A stretch of DNA of 49,099 bases from Bacteroidia bacterium (GTDB lineage Bacteria; Bacteroidota; Bacteroidia; Flavobacteriales; Flavobacteriaceae), in assembly GCA_030427985.1 (NCBI GenBank), contig JAUIBH010000019.1, forward strand, positions 1 through 49,099, given 5' to 3'. The notes beneath the pieces are model-generated. The model worked only from the letters and a program-made list of their open reading frames with translations, was not told the origin of the DNA and ran no database searches. Position numbers and translations under genes: made by a program. Below, one piece after another: positions 40,592 through 49,099 of the stretch. The first letter of the stretch is position 1; each line of letters opens with the position of its first letter.

Positions 40592-40625
40592 AAAAAAAAG
40601 AAGGGTTCGGTTTCCCGAACCCTTC
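40592..40625 (-). terminator. Rho-independent terminator of ParB copy 2
   Basis: On the minus strand an 11-pair perfect stem GAAGGGTTCGG/CCGAACCCTTC with a four-base loop is followed by eight T (A-run at 40592-40599 on the plus strand). It lies 22 bp beyond the ParB stop. The convergent SRAP gene ends at 40573, just past it. Confidence 0.9.
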
Positions 40626-40647
40626 CAATAGACTATACCTTGAACAT

Positions 40648-42447
40648 CTAATCCTTAATGGTCTTGGCCTGTTGCTCCAAGACCTTGACCCGTTCCTTTA
40701 ACCGTTTCTCACGTTTTTTGCGCGCCTTGGCATAGGACTTTTCAATGTCGGCAATGCCGTCCTTATGGTATTCCTGCATGGCAGTATAAAAGGAACTGTT
40801 GGTCAGGTCGTTCACATGGTTGCTTTCCCCAAAGTGTACCTGTTGGGTCAACAGGAACCGTACCAGTTTGTTAAGGGTCTCCTTTTTGAAGGTCTTCCTG
40901 AACTGGGCAACGATCTCTTCTCTGGTCTTGTCGGCCATATCCCCGAAAAATCCCGGAAAATGGTCCAACTGGTTGTAATACCCCACATTGTTCTCGTACA
41001 GAGAGATGGAAAAGGCCACCATTTCGTCCACGGACAGTTCCTCCTTGGTATTGATGTAATCCGTACCGCGTACCATCTCCACCACTTCCTTGAACTGTCG
41101 GTTGTGCTCTATCTGCTTTTTGCGGTCCTCACGGGCATTGATCTTGATAATCTGCTCCTCAGGGGTGCATTCAGACATCTTTCGCTTTTCCAAAGGCGTG
41201 CTTCGTACATCACCTTCCGACCCATTGGATTCCCTGACCTTTACGAAAATCTCTTCAGACCTATAGGAATCCGTATGGAACTGTATGCCCTTTTGAAACC
41301 CCTTATCAACCGCTCCATCGTATAGTTCCTTGTCTTCTTCGTAGGATTTCAGGGCCTCATCCAATTCTTCCTTGAGTTCTTCATCGCTATAATCGCAATG
41401 GCTGTACGCTTCCTTAATGGATTCCAAGGTCGGTTTGATGGGCTTCTCGATGATATTCAGTTCGTCCGGCAATTGTACCTTAAGTCCCTGCTTTTCCATC
41501 TGGGCCATAATCAACTGGTTACGTTCCTCGTCCATCCAGTAACGGGATATCTTGGGTACCAATAGCGTCCCGGTCTTTTTACAGTCTTTGATAAGGTTCA
41601 TCAGGGTTTTGGCCTTTTTGTTCACAAAGCAGGCCGTTTTCGTACAGACCATCTTGCCATTTCCGAAAAGGTTGCCCTGGTTCGCAGCGTTGAACGGACA
41701 GACGGTACAGGCCCCGGCCTTGGGGAGCAGTGTCCTGTCCGATAGGTCGAACGGGGCGTTGGCAAGGTCGAAGGTATGCCCGTCGACCATCCGTTTTACC
41801 CTGTGGGCACTGAATTCGCCCTCCAGGCTTTCCAATAGCATCTGCTGCTCTTCGGGTTCAAAAAGTGCCACGGCCGTACCCAGACCAATGGTCATCTCCC
41901 CGCTCCTAACGAATGCCTTGAAGCCCTCTATCAGGCCTGCCAGCTTCAACCGTTGCCTTACGAAGTTCTCGGTACGTCCCAACCTTTTGGCAATATCCTC
42001 AGGGCTGTACCTGTCCGTTAGATAGGCAATGGCCTCGGCCTCCTCTGTGGGTTCCACATCCTTGCGCTGTAGGTTTTCGATGATCTGGACTTCCAAGATC
42101 TCCTTGTCGCCATACGCCCTGACCATGGCCGGAATGGTCTTTAGCCCTGCCAATTTACTGGCCCGGTATCGGCGTTCCCCCATAACGATAACATACCCGT
42201 CATCGGATTTACGGACAGTAATGGGCTGTAAGACCCCATGTTCCGCAATGCTCTGCGCCAACTGTTGAAGACTTTTCTCGTCAAAGGTCTTTCTGGGCTG
42301 TCCCGGATCTGGGGAAACCGATTCGATATCCAGCATCCAAATCTGTGGAACGGCGTCCACTTTCCCATCCCTTTTGGAGTTTCTACCCTTTGTAGTTTGC
42401 CCACTATTTCTCTTGTGGGCCGCTCTTTGTTTTGTTTGTGCTTCCAT
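40648..42447 (-). CDS. ParB/Spo0J-like DNA-binding protein, copy 2 (orphan)
   Basis: The 599-residue protein parallels copy 1 throughout. The CTP-binding motif is GERRYRASKLAG, the helix-turn-helix region is EDIAKRLGRTENFVRQRLKLAGLI, and the four-Cys motif is CTVCPFNAANQGNLFG with MVCTKTACF. The C-terminus is long and acidic. I choose ATG 42447; an upstream in-frame extension to 42522 is leader sequence. No ParA is present. It sits convergent with SRAP copy 2, and the same order occurs in copy 1 apart from inserted genes. It may load on damaged or mobile DNA; that is inference. Confidence 0.88.
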   Translation of the reverse strand: MEAQTKQRAAHKRNSGQTTKGRNSKRDGKVDAVPQIWMLDIESVSPDPGQPRKTFDEKSLQQLAQSIAEHGVLQPITVRKSDDGYVIVMGERRYRASKLAGLKTIPAMVRAYGDKEILEVQIIENLQRKDVEPTEEAEAIAYLTDRYSPEDIAKRLGRTENFVRQRLKLAGLIEGFKAFVRSGEMTIGLGTAVALFEPEEQQMLLESLEGEFSAHRVKRMVDGHTFDLANAPFDLSDRTLLPKAGACTVCPFNAANQGNLFGNGKMVCTKTACFVNKKAKTLMNLIKDCKKTGTLLVPKISRYWMDEERNQLIMAQMEKQGLKVQLPDELNIIEKPIKPTLESIKEAYSHCDYSDEELKEELDEALKSYEEDKELYDGAVDKGFQKGIQFHTDSYRSEEIFVKVRESNGSEGDVRSTPLEKRKMSECTPEEQIIKINAREDRKKQIEHNRQFKEVVEMVRGTDYINTKEELSVDEMVAFSISLYENNVGYYNQLDHFPGFFGDMADKTREEIVAQFRKTFKKETLNKLVRFLLTQQVHFGESNHVNDLTNSSFYTAMQEYHKDGIADIEKSYAKARKKREKRLKERVKVLEQQAKTIKD

Positions 42448-42600
42448 GATTTTTGGATTTTTAGTTAAACAATATTTGAGCAGGAACCAAACGGAAGACA
42501 AAATTTTGGAGCGGCGAGGCAACGGAATAAAAAGTGACTTCAGGAAACGGTTTTATGCCGTCCCTTGTCCGAGAAATATTTTGCGGGTTTACCTTTCGAG
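42448..42600. repeat. Conserved ParB upstream region, copy 2 (uninterrupted)
   Basis: This is the intact version of the region that is split at 21875/28031 in copy 1. It has the shared GGAAT-AAAAAGTGAC junction at 42524-42538 and the conserved stem-loop around TTTATGCCGT. Similarity to copy 1 fades near 42600. Confidence 0.75.
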
Positions 42601-42959
42601 AAAGATTGATGGTTTAAAAAAATTATAATACAGGGCACCTTAAATCGGTTTGATGGCCAAAGGATTATTAAACCGTGTACCACCAAATGGAGAATATAAA
42701 CCGAACAGGGTTCCGTTAGAAGTTATATGCAAGCTTGAAAAATTGAGCGTTCAACTAAAAATTCACTGAGACCAAGGGACAATTTGCAGATTTGCCTTCT
42801 TGGTGTGCAGAGAAATCCAAGCTTCCAAGCTAAAGAACTTGAAAGAACAAATGCTCATGAAAAAAGAATTGGAAGATGCCTATGCTTTCCAGATTCCAGG
42901 AACCGTCAAAGTCCTTGACCAGCCCTAAGAGTTTATTAAACCGGAAAGGGTGTAACGAC
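42601..42959. other. Intergenic region with gene remnants
   Basis: The stretch between ParB copy 2 and the metal-efflux genes has no intact gene. GTTATATGCAAGCTT near 42721 echoes 28726. From about 42810 one plus-strand frame reads like the end of a protein (LKNLKEQMLMKKELEDAYAF, stop at about 42928) but has no proper start. It is probably a decayed gene end. Confidence 0.4.
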
Positions 42960-44924
42960 CTATTCCCATTTCATTTTCTGTAACCGTATTGCATTCAATA
43001 TTGCCAAAAGCGCCACGCCCACATCGGCAAACACCGCTTCCCACATTGTAGCCAAACCACCCGCGCCCAGAATAAGGACGATTAGCTTCACCCCAAATGC
43101 CAAGCCAATGTTCTGCCATACGATCCTACGGGTGGAGAGCCCGATTTTTACCGCTCGTGCCATCTTACTCGGGTGGTCGGTCTGGATGATGACATCAGCA
43201 GTTTCAATGGCCACATCACTGCCCAAACCCCCCATGGCAATACCCACATCGCTGGCGGCCAGAACGGGTGCATCATTGATGCCATCCCCCATAAAGGCCA
43301 CTTTGGTGCCGGATTGTTTTTTAAGTTCTTCCACTTTGCTGAGCTTATCCTCGGGCAATAAGCCGCCCTTGGCCCAATCCATGTTCAGTTCTTTCGCAAC
43401 TTGTTGCGTTATGGAATCTTTATCACCAGAGAGCATGATGATTTTCGAAATCCCGGCATCCCTGATTTGTTTGATGGCTTGATGGGCATCTTCCTTGAGT
43501 TCATCCGCAATGGTCACATAGCCTGCAAATTTTCCGTCAATGGCAACCATGACAATGGATTCCACAATGGCATCGGTTTCCAAAGGGACCTCTATGTGGT
43601 TTGCGGTCATCAAGGCTTTGTTGCCCACCAGTACCGTTTTCCCGTTGACCGTTCCTTTTAACCCCTTTCCGGCAACTTCCGATACATCGGTTGCCCCTAA
43701 ACCCGTACCCTCAGCCTTGTATTCCAAAACCGCCTTGGCTATGGGATGGGTGGATTGTTCTTCCATGGCCATCAAATAATTCATAAACTCGGCCTCCTCA
43801 AATTGGATGGACCTGATGTCCTTGATTTTAAAAACCCCTTTGGTAACGGTCCCTGTTTTGTCCATTACGACCGTGTTCACTTTGGTCATTGCATCCAAAA
43901 AAGATGCACCCTTGAAAAGGATCCCGTTTCGGGATGCCGCACCCAGACCACCAAAATAACCGAGCGGAATGGAAATGACCAAGGCACAGGGACAGGAAAC
44001 CACAAGGAATATCAAGGCTCGGTAAAGCCAATCCCTAAATACGTAACCATCCACAAAAAAGTAGGGAAGGAACGTTAATCCGATAGCAAGAAAGACCACA
44101 ATGGGCGTATAGATCCTTGCAAATTTTCTAATGAAGAGTTCGGTCTTTGATTTCCGGGCTGTCGCGTTTTGCACCATATCCAAGATCCGGGCAATGGAAC
44201 TGTCCTTGAATTCCTTGGTCGTTTCTACTTCGACAACACCGTCGAGGTTAATACTTCCGGCAAAGACCTTTTCATCCTTGTGTATGGTATCGGGTTTACT
44301 TTCGCCAGTGATGGCAGCCGTATTGAGGGAAGCTCTTTCGGATAACAGAATACCGTCCAAGGGAATTTTCTCGCCCACACGCACCTGAATTTTTTCGCCA
44401 ATTTCGACAGTTTCGGGATTTACGGCAACAAAGCCCCCGTTGCGAAATACCAGAGCTTCGTCCGGTCGTGCATCCAAAAGGGCCTTGATATTCCCCTTTG
44501 CCCTGTTTACAGCTGCACTTTGAAACAGTTCGCCCACGGCATAGAATAGCATTACGGCTACTCCTTCAGGATATTCGCCTATGGCAAAGGCCCCCAAAGT
44601 GGCAATGGACATCAGGAAAAATTCAGTAAAGAAATCACCCTGTTTGATACTGTTCCAACCCTCCTTGATGACAGGAAAACCAACAGGTAAATAAGCAAGG
44701 GTGTACCATGCTACCCTTATCCAACCCTTGAAAAAAGGCAAAGCATCAAAATAGTCCACAGCAATGCCGATAATGAGCATTACAAAGCTGAAAATGGCCG
44801 GTAAATAGATCTTGAATTTAGATACACCTTCAGGACCGCTATGGTTATGGCCACTTTCGTGTCCGTTTTCGCCCTGGTGTTCTTTTGAGCCCAGGTCACG
44901 TAGTTTTACTTTTTTCTTTTTCAT
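42960..44924 (-). CDS. zntA: P1B-type Zn/Cd/Pb/Co-exporting ATPase
   Basis: I place the start at ATG 44924 (MKKKKVKLRDLG), which leaves a 44-bp gap to the upstream Fur gene; an earlier ATG would overlap it. The 654-residue protein has the P1B-2 layout: TGES in the actuator domain, the membrane CPC metal site in SCPCALVISIPLG, the phosphorylation motif DKTGTVTKG and the HP motif QSTHPIAKA. A His-rich tail (HQGENGHESGHNHSG) replaces the N-terminal HMA domain. It pumps divalent metals out of the cytoplasm. The preceding Fur-family gene likely controls it. Confidence 0.93.
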   Translation of the reverse strand: MKKKKVKLRDLGSKEHQGENGHESGHNHSGPEGVSKFKIYLPAIFSFVMLIIGIAVDYFDALPFFKGWIRVAWYTLAYLPVGFPVIKEGWNSIKQGDFFTEFFLMSIATLGAFAIGEYPEGVAVMLFYAVGELFQSAAVNRAKGNIKALLDARPDEALVFRNGGFVAVNPETVEIGEKIQVRVGEKIPLDGILLSERASLNTAAITGESKPDTIHKDEKVFAGSINLDGVVEVETTKEFKDSSIARILDMVQNATARKSKTELFIRKFARIYTPIVVFLAIGLTFLPYFFVDGYVFRDWLYRALIFLVVSCPCALVISIPLGYFGGLGAASRNGILFKGASFLDAMTKVNTVVMDKTGTVTKGVFKIKDIRSIQFEEAEFMNYLMAMEEQSTHPIAKAVLEYKAEGTGLGATDVSEVAGKGLKGTVNGKTVLVGNKALMTANHIEVPLETDAIVESIVMVAIDGKFAGYVTIADELKEDAHQAIKQIRDAGISKIIMLSGDKDSITQQVAKELNMDWAKGGLLPEDKLSKVEELKKQSGTKVAFMGDGINDAPVLAASDVGIAMGGLGSDVAIETADVIIQTDHPSKMARAVKIGLSTRRIVWQNIGLAFGVKLIVLILGAGGLATMWEAVFADVGVALLAILNAIRLQKMKWE

Positions 44925-44968
44925 AATGATCGAAAGGTCGTTATATGTTTGGTGCAACGGAAGTGCAT

Positions 44969-45385
44969 TTATTGTCCGCTGCACTTTTCGCAGATTCCCT
45001 TAATGACCAAATTGGCATTTTCGGCCACATACCCATCGGGCAGATTGATATGGGGGATCTTATGCTCCGTGAGACACACCGTTTCATCACAGTTACCGCA
45101 ATGAAAGTGCAGGTGCAGATCTTGTTCCATTTCACAATTGCAACCTGGCTCGCACAGGGCATATTTTGAAATATTGGTGCCATCATCTATTTGGTGCACA
45201 ATGCGTTTTTCCTCAAAGGTTTTCAGGGTCCGGTACAAGGTGGTTCTGTCAGCTTTCGAGAAAGCGTTCTCTATATCGGTCAGGGCAATGGCCACTTCCT
45301 TTTCAGCCATATATTTATAGATCAAGATACGCATCGCCGTGGGGCGGACACCTTTGTTTTCCAATGTTTTTTCAATTTCTGTCAT
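44969..45385 (-). CDS. Fur-family metal-responsive regulator (Zur-like)
   Basis: The 138-residue protein has the Fur winged helix (RPTAMRILIYKYM, ADRTTLYRTLKTFEEKRIVHQI) and the metal sites. The His-rich HLHFHCGNC includes one CxxC, and GICEKC near the end is the second CxxC of a structural zinc site. Located between an RND efflux operon and a Zn/Cd ATPase, it more likely responds to zinc or another divalent metal than to iron. Gaps of 15 bp to the CzcB gene on one side and 44 bp to the ATPase gene on the other suggest one transcript with both. Confidence 0.9.
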   Translation of the reverse strand: MTEIEKTLENKGVRPTAMRILIYKYMAEKEVAIALTDIENAFSKADRTTLYRTLKTFEEKRIVHQIDDGTNISKYALCEPGCNCEMEQDLHLHFHCGNCDETVCLTEHKIPHINLPDGYVAENANLVIKGICEKCSGQ

Positions 45386-45400
45386 CGTACTGTTATTTTA

Positions 45401-46618
45401 TCAATGGCTATGGCCCGCATCCCCTTTCTTCATTTGGGCCATCAAATAGTAGGCATTGTTGTATGCAAATGTAGTGTTTGGTCCAACGGAGTCTACAAAA
45501 CTGATGGCGACCCAATCCCCCTCATGGGGGCCTGTGGTAATTTCTACAGGCTTGAAACTCCAGTCATTGCCTTCCCGATCCGCCCTGAAAATATATTTTT
45601 TTCCTTCGTTCGAACTGATTGCACTTTCAGGGACCGCAATGGTTTCGAAATTTTGGATTTCAATACGTCCTTCAACATACATCCCGGGGATCAGCTGCCC
45701 TTCCTTGTTCTCGATTTCAGCATGGACGTGTATCGCTTTGGGATTTTGCTCGAAAGTTTTCCCAACGGAATAAATTTTCGCGGTAAGTTCCTTCCCGGGA
45801 ATGGATTGAACATTAAAGGATACTTGCTGCCCTACATTTACTTTGTACACATCCTTTTCAAACACCATTAAATCGGCATGGACGTGATGGGTATCAACGA
45901 TTTCAAATAGGTCGGTCTGCGGTTCTACGTACTGCCCGGTCTTGATCGCTACTTTTTGGACAAACCCCTCAATGGGACTTCGCAATGGAACCTGTTGATA
46001 AATAGTCCCGTTTCTCACCCCGGATGCGGCAATGTTCAATTGTAGCAACTGTGCTTCCAATCCCTTTGCCAGGCTTTGTGATGCCCGGTATTCCGCTTCG
46101 GCCTTTTGAAAATTCGCCCCACTGCCCACCCCCGCATCATACAAGGTTTTTTGTCTTTCAAATTCCTTCATAAGAAACTGGCTGTTACTGTAGGCGTTCA
46201 GGTAATCGGTCTGTTTCTGGATGATGTTGGGGTGGGACAGATAGGCAACCGTTTGTCCTTTGCTTACTTTGTCGCCTTCAATGACCTCTATGGACACCAC
46301 ATTGGCACCCACGACCGTAGTAATGGTCGCTTCGTTCTGTGGTGGGACCTCCAGTTGCCCATTGGCCTCCACATACTGCTTCATGACACGTTGGGCAAGT
46401 GTATCAATTTTCATGTTAAGGTTGCGGTATTGCGCTTCCGTTAGCATGGCTTCCTTGACTTCACCTTCTTCCTTGACTTCACCTTCTTCCTGAATTTCGC
46501 CCACTTCAGGATTTTTTTGCATTGCCTCCTCGGTATCGGCTCTGGAATTCCCACAGGAAGTAAGTGCCAAGAGCATCGTCACGAGCCCAATAAGGCTATA
46601 TTTAAAAAGATTGTTCAT
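45401..46618 (-). CDS. czcB: CzcB-like RND periplasmic adaptor lipoprotein
   Basis: Start at ATG 46618 gives a lipoprotein signal (MNNLFKYSLIGLVTMLLALTSCG) four bases after the CzcA-fusion stop. The 405-residue protein has the HlyD/CusB order: an acidic repeat linker, a barrel-sandwich half (ANVVSIEVIEGDKVSKGQTV), a helical hairpin (QKTDYLNAYSNSQFLMKEFE), the second lipoyl half (RSPIEGFVQKVAIKTGQYV) and beta-barrel domains. It links the inner-membrane pump to the outer-membrane channel. The linker near residues 36-56 is encoded by a tandem DNA repeat (46451-46486). Confidence 0.9.
   Translation of the reverse strand: MNNLFKYSLIGLVTMLLALTSCGNSRADTEEAMQKNPEVGEIQEEGEVKEEGEVKEAMLTEAQYRNLNMKIDTLAQRVMKQYVEANGQLEVPPQNEATITTVVGANVVSIEVIEGDKVSKGQTVAYLSHPNIIQKQTDYLNAYSNSQFLMKEFERQKTLYDAGVGSGANFQKAEAEYRASQSLAKGLEAQLLQLNIAASGVRNGTIYQQVPLRSPIEGFVQKVAIKTGQYVEPQTDLFEIVDTHHVHADLMVFEKDVYKVNVGQQVSFNVQSIPGKELTAKIYSVGKTFEQNPKAIHVHAEIENKEGQLIPGMYVEGRIEIQNFETIAVPESAISSNEGKKYIFRADREGNDWSFKPVEITTGPHEGDWVAISFVDSVGPNTTFAYNNAYYLMAQMKKGDAGHSH
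46451..46486. repeat. Tandem 18-bp repeat within czcB
   Basis: TTCCTTGACTTCACCTTC occurs twice in direct succession and a third, diverged partial unit follows. It encodes the acidic repeats EGEVKE in the adaptor linker. The number of units could vary by slippage without shifting the frame. Confidence 0.85.
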
Positions 46619-46622
46619 TTGT

Positions 46623-49099
46623 CTATTGTTTAAAATATTGTAGTTCAAATACTGATTTTAGGTAGTTGTCAAGGGCGTCAAGGGCGTCCATTTCCGTGTT
46701 TATGGCATCCCGAACAATTTGTGTGAACGCTGTATAGTCCACCGCACCTTCCCTGTAGGCCAACAATGCACCCTTGCGCTGCTCTTGGGCAAGTGGCAAG
46801 GCCTTTTCCCTATAAAATTGCCACGATGCCCTCCATTTCAGATAGGCTTGCACGGCCTGCCGATATTCGGATTGCAGCTGGCGTTTTGCATAATCCGCAT
46901 TGGTCTTTGCGATTTCACTTTCAATTTTAGCGGCCTTGGCCCGACTGCGCTCGGTACCCGAAAACAAAGGAACCGAAATACCGGCTTGATAGGTGTAGAA
47001 CCCGCTATCGCCATTGATCTGTTGCAGTCCGCCCTGAAGGTTGAACTTAGGGAGTAGGTCGGCACGTGCCGCATCATAGGTGGCCCCGGCCTCCTCGATG
47101 CGCCTTTGTGAAAGTTCCAGCTCTGGATGTTTTCCCAAATCCCCATCCAATTCCAAAACCGTTACCGCGCTTTCATTAAGTTTTGCTGGCACTGAATAGA
47201 AGATATCCGAAACCAACCATAGATTCAGCTTTTGCAGGGCGATGGCATAATCGCTTTCCGCCTGTTGCAGTTTATTGCTGATTTGCAAGGCCTGATTTGT
47301 AGCCGATGAATATTCCAATCTGGAAATGGCTTCCACCTTGAAGTTGAGCTCTATTGCTTTTTTAAACTGTGAATAAATGGAATCCAGTTCATGGTACAGT
47401 TCAAATTTCTGTCGTTGTCGATAGGCTTCCGACCACGCTTTTTTCACTTCCTGTTCTACTTGCAGTCCGGAAAGGTCAAGAGCTGTCTCGGCCAAAGCGA
47501 TGCGTTGTTTCTGCAAACGCTTTTTTGCACTGATGCCCAAAAGGTCGATATTCTGTTGTCCAACCCCTACCAAGGTATAAATTCCTTTTCCATCCACAAT
47601 TTCTTCGCCACCTGTGAAGACTTGGGTATTGCCAAGGTCGTAGGCCGTTCCTTTAAGGGCGGTTTGTTTTTGGACTTCCCATTGTTTTGTTTTCAACAAC
47701 GGATAGTTTTTCTTGGAAATTTCCACGGCATCTTCCAATGAAATAGTAGGCAGAGAATCTTGCGGTTGAACTTCTTGTGCTTTTGCGCAAACGGTAGTGA
47801 ACAAAAGACAGATCATGACCGTAGGGGTAATCCATTTTGGGTTGGGCCTCTTCCGTTCCGAACGTCCCTCGACCCATTGGTAAAAGATGGGAAGGATAAA
47901 GAGCGTCAAGAGGGTCGAAGTTAGCAAGCCGCCAATGACAACGGTGGCCAAAGGGCGTTGTACTTCTGCCCCTGCCGATGCGGAAATGGCCATGGGCAGG
48001 AAACCTAAAATATCGGTAAAGGCCGTCAGCATAATGGGACGTATCCTTCGCTTGGTGCCTTCTATAATTCTATCTTTAAGATCGGTTACCCCTTCTTCTT
48101 TCAGTTCATTCAGACCACTGATCATGACCAGCCCGTTCAGAACGGCCACACCAAACAACACGATAAAGCCGACGCCTGCGGAAATACTGAAGGGCATATC
48201 CCTTAACCACAGGGCGAATACACCACCAATTGTGGCCATTGGGATGGCGAGATAGATCATCAAGGTCTGTGGAAAGGACTTTAGCGCAAAATAGATCAAT
48301 ATGAAAATCAGGAACAAGGCAATAGGGACAACAGTTTGCAATCTATTGCTGGCGCGTTCCAGATTTTCGAAAGCTCCACCATACCGAATGTAATATCCTG
48401 CGGGCAGGTCGAACTGGGCGTCCAATTTTGCCTGGATATCCTCTACCACCGATTTTACATCACGGTCGCGAATATTGATACCTACATAGGTCCGTCTATT
48501 TGTATTGTCACGGCTTATCTGCATCGGACCGGGTTCATAACTTACATCGGCAATTTCCCGTAATGGGATTTGGGAGCCATTGGGCAGGTTGATGAACAGG
48601 TTCTGGATGTCCTCGATGCTTTGCCTGTTTTCCTTTTGAAGCCTTACCACTAGGTCAAACCTTTTTTCGCCCTCGAAGATCACGCCAGCCTTTCCACCCG
48701 CAAAGGCTGCCTGTACCACTTTATTGAGTTGGTTGATCTTAAGACCGTACTGTGCCAATTTATCGCGGTTGTAGTCGATGGTGATTTGGGGCAGGCCGTC
48801 CGTGGCCTCTACTTTCATATCGGCCACACCGGGAACGGTGGCAATGATTTCCCCCATTTCCTCGGCCTTGCTTGCCAATACGTCAAGGTCTTCCCCGAAC
48901 AATTTAATGGCCACATCCTCACGAACCCCCGTAAGCAGTTCGTTGAAGCGCATTTCGATAGGCTGGGTAAATTCAAAGTTCACGCCGGGAACGATACTGA
49001 TGGCCTCTTTAATTTTTTCCACCAGTTCATCCTTGCTATCCGCAGATGTCCATTCATCCGTTGGTTTGAGGATGACGAATACATCGGCGATATCCATGG
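46623..49099 (-). CDS. czcA: CzcA-type RND metal pump fused to outer-membrane channel (3' part)
   Basis: The gene runs off the right end; 825 codons are visible. Residues up to about 410 are the C-terminal half of a heavy-metal RND pump, with membrane helices such as PIALFLIFILIYFALKSF and FGVAVLNGLVMISGLNE. A segment near 423-441 (PTVMICLLFTTVCAKAQ) then looks like an internal signal peptide. The remaining ~385 residues are an outer-membrane efflux protein (TolC/CzcC type) with two repeat halves. Such fusions are known in Bacteroidota metal pumps. The adaptor gene starts four bases downstream. Metal specificity is not shown. Confidence 0.92.
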   Translation of the reverse strand, partial: MDIADVFVILKPTDEWTSADSKDELVEKIKEAISIVPGVNFEFTQPIEMRFNELLTGVREDVAIKLFGEDLDVLASKAEEMGEIIATVPGVADMKVEATDGLPQITIDYNRDKLAQYGLKINQLNKVVQAAFAGGKAGVIFEGEKRFDLVVRLQKENRQSIEDIQNLFINLPNGSQIPLREIADVSYEPGPMQISRDNTNRRTYVGINIRDRDVKSVVEDIQAKLDAQFDLPAGYYIRYGGAFENLERASNRLQTVVPIALFLIFILIYFALKSFPQTLMIYLAIPMATIGGVFALWLRDMPFSISAGVGFIVLFGVAVLNGLVMISGLNELKEEGVTDLKDRIIEGTKRRIRPIMLTAFTDILGFLPMAISASAGAEVQRPLATVVIGGLLTSTLLTLFILPIFYQWVEGRSERKRPNPKWITPTVMICLLFTTVCAKAQEVQPQDSLPTISLEDAVEISKKNYPLLKTKQWEVQKQTALKGTAYDLGNTQVFTGGEEIVDGKGIYTLVGVGQQNIDLLGISAKKRLQKQRIALAETALDLSGLQVEQEVKKAWSEAYRQRQKFELYHELDSIYSQFKKAIELNFKVEAISRLEYSSATNQALQISNKLQQAESDYAIALQKLNLWLVSDIFYSVPAKLNESAVTVLELDGDLGKHPELELSQRRIEEAGATYDAARADLLPKFNLQGGLQQINGDSGFYTYQAGISVPLFSGTERSRAKAAKIESEIAKTNADYAKRQLQSEYRQAVQAYLKWRASWQFYREKALPLAQEQRKGALLAYREGAVDYTAFTQIVRDAINTEMDALDALDNYLKSVFELQYFKQ

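Noticed and set aside
1-49099. CRISPR arrays, tRNA and rRNA genes
   Set aside because: No regularly spaced direct repeats, no tRNA-like T-arm with acceptor pairing and no rRNA-like sequence was seen by reading; a covariance search was not possible.

Overview
The window looks like a chromosomal stretch of a Bacteroidota bacterium, most likely a Flavobacteriaceae member. Several genes follow the Bacteroidota -7 element TAnnTTTG (9678, 17330, 17892, 23310). There is an RND pump fused to its outer-membrane channel, and the LytS/LytTR, SulP, GDCCVxC and SRAP families all fit that phylum. I cannot name a genus from sequence alone.

Region 1 (1-9.3 kb): the end of a sodium:solute symporter, then a long leftward series of genes. 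In transcription order these are a sensor histidine kinase, an NtrC-type sigma-54 activator, a Rnk/GreA-like protein preceded by a near-consensus sigma-54 (-24/-12) promoter, a membrane four-helix-bundle sensor, a previously easy-to-miss 54-residue Cys-rich protein, glutamate dehydrogenase, a second Rnk/GreA-like protein, a small helical protein and a SulP anion transporter. Region 2 (9.3-15.4 kb): a probable nitrosative/iron-sulfur stress cluster with an Rrf2 repressor, the di-iron repair protein RIC and a hemerythrin. An identical 14-bp operator-like site lies in front of rrf2 and ric. A group III truncated haemoglobin with two frameshifts and a ferredoxin-reductase-like flavoprotein follow. 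An amidohydrolase gene here carries an in-frame TGA next to its metal-binding HxH motif.

Region 3 (15.4-42.6 kb) is accessory DNA bounded by two copies of a DNA-damage module. The intact copy (35.5-42.5 kb) holds dnaE2-type polymerase, Y-family polymerase, a divergent SRAP protein and an orphan ParB-like protein. The decayed copy (15.7-21.9 kb) keeps only the first ~75 codons of the Y-family gene, the SRAP gene and the ParB gene, with a repeat-containing secreted protein and a LytS/LytTR pair in between. Comparing the ParB upstream regions shows a 6,155-bp insertion (21876-28030). It carries an IS110 element and two soft-metal operons: ArsR-MerTP-GDCCVxC, and CsoR-thioredoxin-outer-membrane barrel-periplasmic HMA protein-MerT-like protein-NHL lipoprotein. 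No mercuric reductase is present. From 28.7 to 35.5 kb lies an AT-rich island with a RloC/PrrC-like zinc-hook ATPase, a HEPN-motif protein, small unknown genes separated by inverted repeats, and an AraC/VOC pair.

Region 4 (43-49 kb): a leftward metal-efflux locus with a Fur-family regulator, a P1B-type Zn/Cd ATPase, a CzcB-like lipoprotein adaptor and the 3' part of a CzcA-outer-membrane-channel fusion that runs off the window.
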